Source: Plantago ovata (taxonomy: Eukaryota > Streptophyta > Magnoliopsida > Lamiales > Plantaginaceae). Taken from it: a stretch of DNA of 64,000 bases. The notes beneath the pieces were generated by a model. That model saw nothing but the letters and a program-made list of their open reading frames with translations. It had not been told where the DNA came from and did not search any database. The stretch lies in assembly GCA_028274465.1 (NCBI GenBank), contig CM051458.1, positions 18,677,566-18,741,565 on the forward strand, in the 5' to 3' direction. Both the position numbers and the translations under genes were made by a program. Below are positions 46,447 through 58,051 of this stretch, in pieces (position 1 is the stretch's first letter; each line of letters opens with the position of its first letter).

Positions 46447-49400
46447 AAGGATGCTGAAAAGCATTCCGCCAAACAAGTTGATGAAAAGCAATTTGTTAAG
46501 TCAAAAGGCAAGATTACTAAAAGTAATCAGAAGACCTTTGCTGACAAAGCTGAATCAAGTAAGGTTGCTGAGACAAAAGCTCAGCATTCTCCAAAAAGTG
46601 GACTCGGTTTCAAAACCAAGCAAAGTCAACTTTTTCATGAGTATAAGCAAAGTCAGCAAAGATACTTCAAATAGATGAACAAAACCAAGCCTAAGAGTTC
46701 TAACAAGACTCAAAACGCTAGGGCTAAAAGAAACCTTGCTAGAAAAGAACTTACTGAAAAGTATGTTCATCAAAAAGGTCAACCGAGCAAGACACCACAT
46801 CAGAAAGTGGATTTGATCAGCACGAATCAAAAGTATTTCGGATCAAAACCTCCTAGTCCATTAGCAAGTAGAAAACAAGTCAAAGTTGAAAAACTTAAGA
46901 CTTGGGTTTCCACTGGACGCATTCTTGAACATGTTAATGGACATCCAATATTGGATAATTAACTTGTTTGCTCTTGATTGTGCAGACTTCAGCCACGGAG
47001 ACAAACGATGCAATCTGGCACTTTGACAGTGGTTGTGGAAAGCACATGACGGGCAACAAGAATGACCTTATAAACTATAGACGGTGGTCTAAAGGTCCAA
47101 CAATAAGGTTTGCTGGTGGAGGTTCTGGTTCTACAAAAGGTTATGGTGACGTGAAGTTAGGATGCATTACCATTTCGGGAGTTCTTTATGTCAAAAATCT
47201 TAAGTTTAACCTTTTCAGCATGAGTCAATTTGCTGATAAAGGATACTTCATCAAAATCAAAAGTGATGAATGTAAACTTATAGACTTTCAGACAAAGAAG
47301 GTTATTATGGTTGCTAGAAGATCCGGAGGATTGTACACTGTAGATTGGTCTTCAACAATCGTTGAAAAATGCATTGTCTCAGATCACGATTGCCTTGCTG
47401 AAAAAGCACGGTTATGGCATAAACGAACAGGTCACCTAAACTTCAAGACGCTGAATAAGCTGTCTAAAAAGGCACTTGTAGTTGGATTACCTAAGGTTAC
47501 TTTCAAGAAGGATGGTGTTTGCAATGCATGTCAGCAAGGAAAGCAAACCAAATCTTCTTTTAAGAACAAGGCAGTACCGTGAACTACAAACCTTTACAAC
47601 TTTTGCACATGGACTTGTTTGAATCTTCTTCAACAAGCTATGCTGGTAAGAAGTATGGTCTGGTGGTGGTAGATGACTATTCAAGATTCACTTGGGTAGT
47701 ATTTATCAAACACAAGTCTGAAACAAGGACTGAAATACCTAACTTGCTGAATAAGCTTGAAGTTTTGAAAAATGACAAGGTAAAAGTCATAAGGACAGAC
47801 CATGGTACTGAGTTTGTAAACCAGTACATAACTGAGTATTGCACTTCAAAAGGCATACAACATCAGTTATCCTTAGTAAGAACACCACAACAAAACGGTG
47901 TTGCTGAAAGGAAGAATCGCACCCTAAAAGAAGTTGCAAGAACAATGCTTGCTGACACTGAAATAAGTGAAGCTTATTGGGTTGAAGCGATTAATACCGC
48001 CTGTTACACTCAAAATAGATGTCTGATTACTAAGGAATACAACAAAACTCCTTATGAGTTATTTGTTGGAAGACCTCCTAACATCACCCATCTAAGAGTA
48101 TTTGGTTGTAAGTGTTTTGTTCTTAACAATGGTAGAGAATACCTAAGAACATTTCAACCAAAGGCAGACGAAGCGATATTACTTGGTTACTCCTTGCATA
48201 GTAAAGCTTATAGAGTTTACAACAAAAAGGCACAAAAGATCGAAGAATCAGTGCATGTTGTATTCTACGAAAAGTCACAAGGAGTGCCTGCTGAAGAAGA
48301 AATATCAGATTGTATGAAGAAGCTACTCATACACGAGCAAAGAACTGAATCTGATGCTAGGCAAATCAAGTCAATTGAACTAAATGATGATTCTGACAAT
48401 GACTCTCCTCCCCCCAAGTCATGACAAGATAAATATAGTTCATGACAAAGAATTTCCAGCAAAAGACGCAGTTGCTCCGGATGTTGCTGAAACTATGCAA
48501 CTTCCTGTGCCTGCTATGAGTTACCACAATCTAGCAATGATGAACAAGCAGTTGCTGATAAACCGATCTCCACAGAGACACAACAAAATACCAGTAGTAC
48601 TGAACAAGTACATGTTGAAGAGTCACATGCTGATGAGCAAACTTATCCAGATCCAAAGAGCAAAAAAGCTGTTAATAAATGGATTAGAGATCATCCCTCT
48701 ACGGATATGATTGGTGATATTGACAAACGTCAAGTGACTAGATCCAAAGTATCTGCTACTCATGGACTTGCTGAAGAAGCAAATGTCGTAGAAGTAGAAG
48801 CTATGTTCTCTTGCTTTGTTTCAGAAATTGAACCCAAGACCATAGAAAAAGTTTTAAAGCATTCTGAATGGATCAAGGCAATGCAAGAAGAACTGGATCA
48901 ATTTGAAAGGAACAAAGTCTGGAAACTTGTACCTCTTGCTGAAGGCAAGAAAGCTATTGGTACAAAGTGGGTGTTCAGAAACAAGCTGAGTGAGTCTGGT
49001 GAAGTAACAAGGAACAAAGCACGTTTAGTTGCTCAAGGTTATTGTCAGACTGAAGGAGTGGGCCATGATGAGTCTTATGCACCAGTTGAAAGATTGGATG
49101 CAATTAGACTTTTCTTGGTCTTTGCTGCTCACAATGACTTCATTGTTTATCAAATGGATGTTAAAAGTGCATTCTTAAATGGTGAACTTGCTGAAGAAGT
49201 CTACTTGGAACAACCCCCTGGCTTTGAACTTCCCTCAGAAACCAAGATGGTATACAAGCTTCAGAAAGCTGTATATGGTCTAAAGTAAGCACCAAGAGCT
49301 TGGTATGATACCTTAGCTAAGTTCTTGCTGGATAATGGTTTCAAGAAAGGTGAAGTTGACAAAACGTTGTTTACCATGAACCATGATGGTAAAATACTCT

Positions 49401-50359
49401 TAGTTCAGATTTATGTGGATGACATAATATTTGGATCTAAGGACAAGCAATTTTGTGATGATTTTGCCAAGCTTATGACAAACAAATTTGAAATGAGCAT
49501 GATGGGTAAATTGAATTATTTCCTAGGATTGCAAGTCAAGCAACTCAAGGATGGAATATTCATAAATCAAGCAAAGTATGCGAAAGAAATGCTCATAAAG
49601 TTAGGATCAAAGAGGAAGAAAAACCTGAAAAGATCCCTATGAATGATGGTACCAAATTGGGCTATACTAAAGAAGATAAATGTGTTGAAGAACATAAGTA
49701 TAGGAAGCTCATTGGTTCCTTGATGTATTTAACAGCAAGTAGACCTGACATTCAGTATGCTGTTTGTGTGTGCAAGATTCCAATCGGATCCAAGAGAATC
49801 ACACTACAAAAAGGCACTTAAGATACTGAAATATGTCAAAAGGTACCGTCAATGTTGGATTATGGTATCCTAAAGATTCTGGACTTGAATTGGTTGGTTA
49901 TTCTGATGCTGATCATGGAGGATCAACTCTTGATAGAAAAAGTACTTCTAGAACTTGTCAGTTTCTAGGTACTAGATTAATATCATGGTTCAGCAAGAAG
50001 CAAACATGTGTTTCCAATTCATCTACTGAATCTGAATACATTGCGGCTGGTTGTTGCACATCTCAAATCCTATGGATTCAGCAACAATTAAGAGATTATG
50101 GTATTTCTACAAAGAAAACACCAATCTTTTGTGATTATACAAGTGCTATTGCTATCACGCAAAATCCTAAGTTCCACTCAAGGACAAAGCACATTGATAT
50201 TAGACATCATCTCATTAGAGATCATGTGGAAAAAGAGACATTGAGGTTGTGAAAGTAGGTACTGATGATCAACTTGCTGACATCTTTACCAAGCCCCTAC
50301 CAGATAATAGATTTGCAATGCTAAGGTATAACCTTGGGTTGACCGAATTACCTCAATAG
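46447..50359 (+). pseudogene. pol: gag tail and pol of copy C (protease, integrase, RT, RNase H)
   Basis: From 46447 the gag tail resumes (KHSAKQVDEKQ) with a TAG at 46672. Protease WHFDSGCGKHMTG lies near 47020; the H-H-C-C finger near 47418-47540; integrase with HMDLFE, IRTDHGTEF and QQNGVAERKNR (47608-47920); RT from 48850 with YVDDIIFGS near 49413; RNase H with SDADHGGS near 49905, NSSTESEY and FCDYTSAI; end LPQ-stop at 50359. Lesions against copy A: TCA to TGA at about 47580, a shift at 48415, CAA to TAA near 49286, shifts near 49600, 49780, 49820 and 50235, and N to Y in the usual CDNTSA motif. The lesions are spread evenly, as expected for an old copy. Confidence 0.88.
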
Positions 50360-51331
50360 TAAGGAATAAAATTGGCAGATTGCTGAAACAGACATTCAGC
50401 AAGCCAAAGTATGCTTACTTGAATAAAAGCTCTTTCCCTGATTTCTTCTAAAAAGAAATGATAAGTTCATTACATGATTGCTGAAACAGGCATTCAGCAA
50501 GTAATTCCTTCAAAACGGCTATTTGTTAGGAAACTTGATCACTTGCTGAGACGGACACTCAGTAAGAGAAAAACCTTAAGGATTGCTGAAACGGGCATTC
50601 AGACAATCAAAGATACTGAAACAGGTATTCAAGTATCAAAGAAAAATTCTGAGACGGGAATTCAGCAAAGAGCAAACACACTTCTCAGATTTTACCAAAA
50701 GATATCTCAAGATAAAAAGAATTTACTGAGACGGGAACTCAGAAATGTCTTTTAACTTAAGAAATATGAGATATTTGATTAAGGGGGAACTTTCAGCAAA
50801 TAACAAGGCTTGTTACCTAAAAAGGTAAGTGCCAAAGTCAAAATTGTCCAAATTCACTGAAATGATTCTTGTTTACTTCAGCAAGCAATTAGAGCTTGCG
50901 GTAAAAAGGATCAATCCCGTAAATCCAGGTAAAATCAATTTGTGACGTTAATCGTGGCACAGATAAACTCGCTGTTAATCATGACATGAAATACAATCGT
51001 GGCTATTGATTTAAAGTAGTTTTTGATCTAACGGTTAATATTACAAAGAGAAAGTGTGCTCTGACGGTTTTTGTTAGTGGACCACTACGCATTTAATGCA
51101 AAGGCTCCACTAACGCAGTTGAATCTCTGTTATACCCTTGCTGAGAACTCAAAACCGTTTGAGCTTCTTGCACACCAGAGATACTATATAAACAAAGAGT
51201 TAGAGAAAGACTAAATTCTTTAACTCACATTTCCTTTCTCTTCAAATTTTATAGCCTGTGCCCTGAGTTCACTGTACCTCGGTCAAAAAGCAAGTTAATC
51301 TTTTTCGTACACTTCTACCACTATATAAGAA
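50360..51331 (+). other. Spacer between pol and ORF3 of copy C with repeated motif
   Basis: About eight units of CTGARACRGGYATTCAG lie at 50380-50745, for example 50480-50500, 50582-50600, 50608-50626 and 50649-50667. Translated in one frame they give a spurious ETGIQ repeat. The second half has no motif and ends at the ORF3 ATG. The same organisation is seen in copy A. Confidence 0.75.
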
Positions 51332-53239
51332 ATGGCCCCAAAGAGACAGTCCTCCAAGACCTCAAAATCATCAAAGGCTGATAGTGCTGGGAAAAGCACT
51401 ATTCCGGCTATAACTTCGGCAATCAACACAGTGAAAATTGTGTTGAAGAACGACCGCATAACGGAGAGACCCATGCCGCCTGCATATCTTGACACTGCAA
51501 AGTGTGAACAGATGATGCAATGGGGCAGATTTGCCAAAGAGAAGTATATAAGATACTTCTATGAACAAGAATTAGATGGAGAAATGAAGAGGCACTGGAC
51601 TTGATAAAACAACAAGGCCTTCTTTTCTTCATAACTGCTCGCCCTAAGAAAATGAGTATGTTAGATGCCATGGAATTCTACAACAATGCAGAAATCCAAA
51701 CTCTTACTGATGGACAAGGAGTCACTGAAAAAGTGATTTCTACCACAGTTCAACGTGTGCAAATCATCCTGAAATGGATTGATTTAGCCAACATCTTTCA
51801 GATTTCAACTACTGGAACTGAAGATGACATCACTGCCACTGATGAAGAAATTGAAGCCTTCTACAGTGATATCAGAAATGAGAGAATGAAGAAAGGAGAG
51901 ATTTCTCCCGTGACTTGGACAAAGCACGTAAAAAGGAAGCATCTCTGCCATTCACTTGGTCTAGTAGCTCCGCTACTCATCAAAGTCCTAGACTCCCAAG
52001 TTGGAGGAATTGACCAAGTAGGCTTGAGAAGGTGGCCGTTGCTGATGCATATACATGAGAACAAAACTGAGCTCAACTGGGCAAAGTACATTTTCAACAG
52101 ACTTGTTGATTGTGTTACTAAATTTAAGGTCAAGGTTGAAGACAACAAAGTCTCACCTACCTTCCCAGTCATGTATGGACTAAAGATATGCTATATCCTT
52201 GAACACTTCAGGATTCAACTGAGAAACCCATTGCCGATTAAGAAATCAGTATGCAATGTGGGAAGAGCCTTCTACAAGCAAAATGGACCTAAGCTTGCTG
52301 ACAAGAAGTCAAAGAAGGCAACATCTGCAAATGTTGTCAGTGTTGGTCAGCAAGAAAGGTATACAACAGCTGCAGATGTTGTAAGTACTAGTCAGCAAGA
52401 CAAGCTTCCAACAGCTGCAAATGTTGTTGATGAAACTGCTGTAGATGGTGATCAACACGGTACGTGTACAACAGCCGTTGCTGAAAATGCAACTACTGCA
52501 GATGCTGCTGCTGAAAAGAAACTGGAGAAATCCAAGAAGAAAAAGAGGAAAGCTAATGATGACACTCAAACTGCAGTGTCATCAACTGACCCCATCCCTA
52601 AGAAGAAACGGACAAAGACTCACCCAAGAAAGAAAACACTGGCTCGCAAGTCAGTTCCAATTGTCCATGATCTTTCGGATGATGCTCCAGGAGTTGATGA
52701 AACACAAGCCACTCCAGTAGATGTTGATGAAGTGCTTGCGGACGCCTTCAACAATGTTGAAGTGTTTGCAGAAGCCTTCAACAATCAACTAAATGTTGGT
52801 ACATCTGCTGAAATATGACAACAAGGCAGTGGAAACGAAATTCCTACCCCAATCCCAAATATCTACATTGTAGATAATCTAGATGACCACACTCTGGAAC
52901 CAGCAAGTGATATTGCTGCTGATATGAGAAACGTGGCACTTGCTGATGCTGCTGAAAAGATGGTTGATGAACAAGCATTCATCAAGTTGCTGAAACCGCA
53001 GTTACTGAAACTGTAAATTGCTGAAGAACCAGTTGTTGAGACTGCAATGGTTCAAGTCCCAGAGATTTCTGAAACACCACAAGAGATATTATTCGACGAC
53101 GCATCTCGTGATGCTGAGAATACTGGACCTAGTTCACCAAAAACATCCATTGACAAAGTTCAGCTGGTGCTGACAGAACTTAGCCAGCAAATGGATTTGG
53201 GGATTGATGACAACTCCAACAAACCAATAGATGTTTTCA

Positions 53240-54328
53240 GGGAAATTTTCAGAATGAACCCCTGTTAGTGCACCTCATTTCATTTCCCCCCCCCTAGTAG
53301 TTCAACTATTACGTTTTACCCAATCGAGTTGACCAAGTCCAAAATTTTCTGAAAATGTGGCTAGCCAAACACTCCCCTAACTTATTTTATTTTCTTTTTC
53401 CTTTTTCCGTTCATGTTTTAATTTTATTTTCTTTTTACTTTTATTATTTTCTTATTCTTTTTTTTAAGTCCTCTTCTCCAGCTCTGGCACCGGAATTTTT
53501 TCCGGAGCTGCCGGAAAGTACAACTCCGGTTGGAGCTTACCGGAGCTGTTATTACAGCTCCGATTGGAGCTGTTAAAAGCTCCGATTTGGAGCTTTAAAC
53601 AGCTCCGATCGGAGCTTTTGAAAACTCCGATTCGGAGCTTTTAACAGCTCCGGTTGGAGCTGTTAAAGCTGTTAAAAGCTCCGAATCGGAGTTTTCAAAA
53701 GCTCCGATCGGAGCTGTTTAAAGCTCCAATCGGAGAAGCTCCGATTGGAGCTTTAAACAGCTCCGATCGAAGCTTTTGAAAGCTCTGATTTGGATTTAAA
53801 GCTCCTATCGGAGCATCCCATTGGGCAGCTCCGATTGGAGCTTTAAACAGCTCCGATCGGAGCTATCAAAAGCTCCGATCGGAGCTTTCAAACAGCTCCG
53901 ATGAGCTGTATATTTATTTTTTTTTTTGTTTTTTTTAATTTGTTTTTTTTTTCTTTTATAAATAATATGGAGTGAAATATGAATCAATAATTGTGTATGG
54001 ATCATTTTGTTATAATATTTAAGAACATTTTGAGATTTAGATAACTAATGGGGGTTAATTTAAATAATTTATAGTCAATTTTGTAAAATAGAAAAATTTA
54101 GAGTCAAATATGTAATAAAATAGAATTGAAGTTGTTTGGTTTTTTTTGAAAACTAAAACTTAAATGAGGGTAAAATGGTACATTCCAGGCCTTAATTTGC
54201 TAAAAGTCAAGGTCGTGGGTTAAAATGTAATTGATTTTCACTAACAGGCGGTAATGCGTAGTTGTTGAACTAGTAGGGGCCAATGTGTAATTGATGAAAC
54301 TAGCAGGGGATCTTGATGCAAATTACCC
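53240..54328. mobile_element. Non-autonomous Mutator-like element (MULE) in ORF3 of copy C
   Basis: The 10-bp sequence gatgttttca is exact at 53230-53239 and 54329-54338. The ends form imperfect inverted repeats of about 80 bp: GGGAAATTTTCAGAATGAAC against GGGTAATTTGCATCAAGATC, then shared CCCCTGYTAGT and CTAGTTCAAC blocks. Length 1089 bp, no transposase. Target size and long TIRs point to Mutator. The interior has an array of palindromes (53470-53910). Confidence 0.85.
53470..53910. repeat. Array of AGCTCCGATCGGAGCT palindromes inside the MULE
   Basis: Twenty or more half-sites of GCTCCGAT or ATCGGAGC alternate with TTTAAA or TTTTGAAA spacers, so almost every unit is itself a palindrome and neighbouring units can also pair. 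Unit variants differ at the central bases (ATCG, ATTG, GTTG, TTCG). Confidence 0.9.
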
Positions 54329-54529
54329 GATGTTTTCATGACCAGCAGTGAACTAAAAGCTCAAGATGTCTCTGCTCAACTTGTCATTTCAGAGACAAGG
54401 GAGATTGCTGAATCTGCACAGCCTTCTCAAATAGAGCAAGAAAAGAAGTCTGCTGAAGAACAAGTCCAAGATAATGAAGAAGTTGTCATTGCTGAAAGGA
54501 CTGAGTCACCACCTGCCCTTCTTCAGAAG

Positions 54530-54916
54530 GTAGTTAACTCAGACATAAGCAAAACTTCACTATCTGAAACTCTTTCTTTTGCTGATATAATTATTTCTTT
54601 ACAAACTTCTCAATATACAAGTCAGAAGATTGCTGAAACTTCTGCACCAGAATCCACAACTCCTGTTCAACAGGTAGATGAAGTTTTTAGTAATTCAACT
54701 AAGTTTGAAAACTTAGTACTTGTATCTAACTTAAAATTATTTCAGGATGAACAATTCAAGGATGCTTCTCAAGCTCCTGAAGCAATGGAAATAGTACCAG
54801 CACAACAAAGTGTGCAACATGAGTTTGCTGAATTTCAGCAGGTAAATCATGTCCCAGCTTTTGACTCTAAAACTATTCTCCAAAACCTTCCTGAACTTAA
54901 TTTTATTCTTTTTCAA
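54530..54916 (+). other. Three intron-like segments in ORF3 of copy C, two with mutated acceptors
   Basis: 54530-54604 (75 nt), 54674-54745 (72 nt) and 54842-54916 (75 nt), at the same places as in copies A and B. The second keeps CAG/GTA and TTTCAG. In the first and third the terminal AG has become AA. All remain open in frame. Confidence 0.55.
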
Positions 54917-57720
54917 GCTCAAAAGGAGACCACTGAAGTGGTTCACATCACTGAAGATTTGGAAGTAAGTTCAGAGGAACTTTACTCAAACTTCAAGAGA
55001 ACTACCTTGACTAGAGTTGCTAAATCCGTCAGCAACTGGCAAAGATACAGAAGGATGGACTTTTCCGATCTTCACTTTCGTCTGTCCAACGAGAAAAAGA
55101 GACTTTCTCAGCTGAAACTCGAGACATTTGTGCACTCCATACTTCCAGAAGAGTTGACATATTCTCAGCTCATGAGCTCTAGTCTGATTGCTTTAATCAG
55201 AGAGAATATGAAAGCTAAATTCAAGAGTGCCTCTCCAGCTGAACAAGCTGTGATGCTCAAGGGTTCCTTTGTACCCGTGGTGGCTGATCCCCACAAAATC
55301 AATGAGGAAGAGAAAGTTACAAGTGCAGCAATGTACAAACATCTTGAGTTGGTCATACTGACGGACGATGAAGAAGAAGAAGAAGAGGATGAAAACATCC
55401 CCAAAGATCCAAGTGATGATGAAGGAAAAGATTCTAAGGATAAAAAGGATGATGATGATGATAATCAAGGTCCTAGTCCTGATGTTGGTGGACTTAAACT
55501 GACAGTTGCTGAAACTGAACATCATTACACTGAAAATCAGCAAGCTGATCACACAACAAGTCAGCATCAAGAATCCACTCCTGCTCCTGCTGAGCCAAGT
55601 ACTCAAGCAACTGAACAAGTTGCTGAAACTGAAGAAGAGTACGCCAAAAAGCGTGCTGAAATGAAATTAGGCAAAAGTAAGCTTTCTGATGCCGAGTTAA
55701 CTTTACTCGATGCCAAGGTCACTGAACCAAACCTTGATGATGAAGAAATGGATGAAGATTATCAAAGAGCACTTCAAAACAGTCTACAGATTCATGCAAG
55801 GCATACGCAGAATCTAGACATTGGTCAATCTTCAGGAGTGAAGCACACGGAAGTCCCCTCCCTTCCACTTACTACTGGTGAAACTCCAGTTGTTGAGTCT
55901 AAAGAGTTGCCCTCAGCAACCACTCAACCTAAAGTGAATGAAGCTACAGATTTAGGAACCAAGGTTGCTGGCCTTGATGAATCTGATGACGAAGAAGATC
56001 TCTTCAATTTTTCAGCAAACGAAGAAGAACTGACAAAGAAAGTTGAACCCCTAGTGGTTACAATTCCTCCTCCTGATGATGATCATGATGAAAGAGATGA
56101 TGAAAGATGTCGTTTGCTGATCAATGATGATCAATTCGCTACTGAGCTTAAAGTTCATTCACTCACTCCTTCTTTAGTGTCGTTCCCTAGTGTTGAGGAT
56201 TTTACTCCCAGAATTAAGGCACTAATGGAAGTTCACAAAACTCGCAAAGAAGAGGATGATGCACTGCTTGTTGAGAGTCCGCTTGACATAGGCAAAATAC
56301 TGGCTACTGTGCTGAAACGCACTACTTCTCTTACAATAGCTCAGAAAGACATAAGTCTACATCATAAAAGCTATGAAGAAGATGTCAGTCAAGCACTCAA
56401 ACTGGCAAAGACTGCATTGAAAAAGGCTCAGACTTTCATTGAAGAAAAAGTCGACAATGAGCGCAGACATGAGGAGAACTTGGTGAGTATAAAACAAGAA
56501 CTGTCCAAGCTGACTGTTGATCAGCAAGGAATAATTCTCAAGTACAATAGCCTAAGTACTCTTGCTGAAAATTGCAATGAGTTTTTCTCTCTGCACATTC
56601 AACCAATGATGCAATCCATGTCTAAGGGGGAAGATAAACAAAGAAAATCTTCAAGAAAGAAAACCCCTGCTGAAGCGCCATTGATTCTGCCTAGTCCACC
56701 TCCAAGAGAACCGCTTGCTGAAAGAGAGCAAAGTTCTAAGAGACGAGCTGAAACAGATTCTGAGAGAAATTCAGCAAATCCAAAAAGGAGAAGAACATCT
56801 GCTGAAACTCATGAATACTGTCATACTGAGAGTCATCAATATTTGAATGAAGATGATGATGATGATGATGACAACCAAACAATAGCTCAAGCAATAAGAT
56901 CTAGACCAATCACATCCCTAACTCCTTCTGGCCACTCAAAACATTTCTCTTCTGACTCAAGATCTTCAACAAGAGATCAAGAAAATGCAAAGTCAAGAAG
57001 AAGAAGGCAAAGACAGGAAGAAAAGAGGCTAGCCAACATTGTCATTGGCTCCGGCATTGAATACACAAAGACCAGCAATGAGGAAACAACTCAAAATGTT
57101 ATCAGAAACCTTCATGGTTGCTGGGTCTTAAAGCTGGAAGATGTGTTGGTAAATGATTTCTTTCCAACTGCTGTACTGAATCAAATGTACACTTGGATTG
57201 AATTAAAAGTACAAAGAAAAGAAAGGGATTCTCCTCCCTATCCAAGAAACATTGCTGCAAGATGGCAGAATCTGGAAGTCTTAGTAAGAAGAACATCTAT
57301 TGGCAAGCTAATGAAGCAAGAGCCTGATTTAATCAAACCAATTGATGTTGCTTACTACACTGATCCTTTAACCAAGAAGTCAAAGAAGAAATATGGCTTG
57401 ATTCCTTATGAGTATTTTTATCTCACTGCCAAGGATCAAGAAGAAGATCTTCGCTGGTTAAGAAAGATTCATGCTAACAAGGGAATTCAGATACACAACT
57501 TCTCCATGCCAGCAATTGGGGCATGTACTTGTGGGTGTTGCACTACAAAGAAATGAATGGTGAAAACCATCATTATACTGCCTGCAAGAATGTAAGGATC
57601 ATTCAGCTTGAAGTCCGTAAGCTACTTGAAGATTACGAAAAGGACTGTGTTGAATTTTCTGCGCTTGCTGAGAAAAGTGTAAGGGAGATTCTGAGGAAAT
57701 CTTCTGCTGGAATAGCTTAA

Positions 57721-57967
57721 GTCCCATGTAAAAGCTTTGTTTGTTTTTGTTTGCTGATTTGTGTAGTTATCTCTGAACTTTCTTGTAAACTTACTGAAAT
57801 ATAACTATCAGCAATAAGCTTTTGACTCTTATTGGTTTTTGATTATGCAATCTACTTATGCTTACTGTTTTATTATTCAAGTATGCTTGCATTATTCGAA
57901 CTGATTTATTCAACATCAGAAACCTCTAAAAGGGTAACAATTAATTTAGCCATGGATTGCTAACATC
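57721..57967 (+). other. Non-coding stretch between ORF3 and the PPT of copy C
   Basis: It is AT-rich, without ORF, and conserved with 24831-25068 of copy B (opposite strand). It probably holds packaging or 3' processing signals. Confidence 0.5.
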
Positions 57968-57979
57968 AAAAAGGGAGAA
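57968..57979 (+). other. Polypurine tract of copy C
   Basis: AAAAAGGGAGAA stands directly before the 3' LTR. It differs from the copy B tract by one base in the G run. Confidence 0.85.
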
Positions 57980-58051
57980 TTTATTAGGAAACTTGTAATT
58001 TTGATGAGCAATTAACCATGCTAAATTAAGGAAAGTCCAGTAACTAGTACT

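Larger units (their letters stand above)
51332..57720 (+). pseudogene. ORF3 (env position) of copy C, broken, split by a MULE
   Basis: Start MAPKRQSSKTSKSSK at 51332; end REILRKSSAGIA-stop at 57720. Without the MULE it would be about 1760 codons, much longer than the roughly 650 known for SIRE1. Parts in order: basic N-terminus; globular domain (51600-52270; DAMEFYNNAEI, HLCHSLGLVAPLLIKVL, NWAKYIFNRL); Lys-rich and Ala/Glu-rich repeats; three GT-AG segments (54530-54916); acidic run (about 55365-55465); one TTGETPV unit (55872); coiled coil (56350-56580); basic clusters PKRRR (56781) and RRRRQRQEEKR (56999); conserved C-terminal domain. Frameshifts near 51590, 52815, 52990-53030 and 57540; the stretch 54338-57556 is open for 1072 codons. 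No membrane span is seen. Confidence 0.82.

Noticed and set aside
50474..50755. 93-codon ORF with repeated ETGIQ
   Set aside because: The repeats are the translated spacer palindromes; the matching spacer in copy A is not open in this frame.
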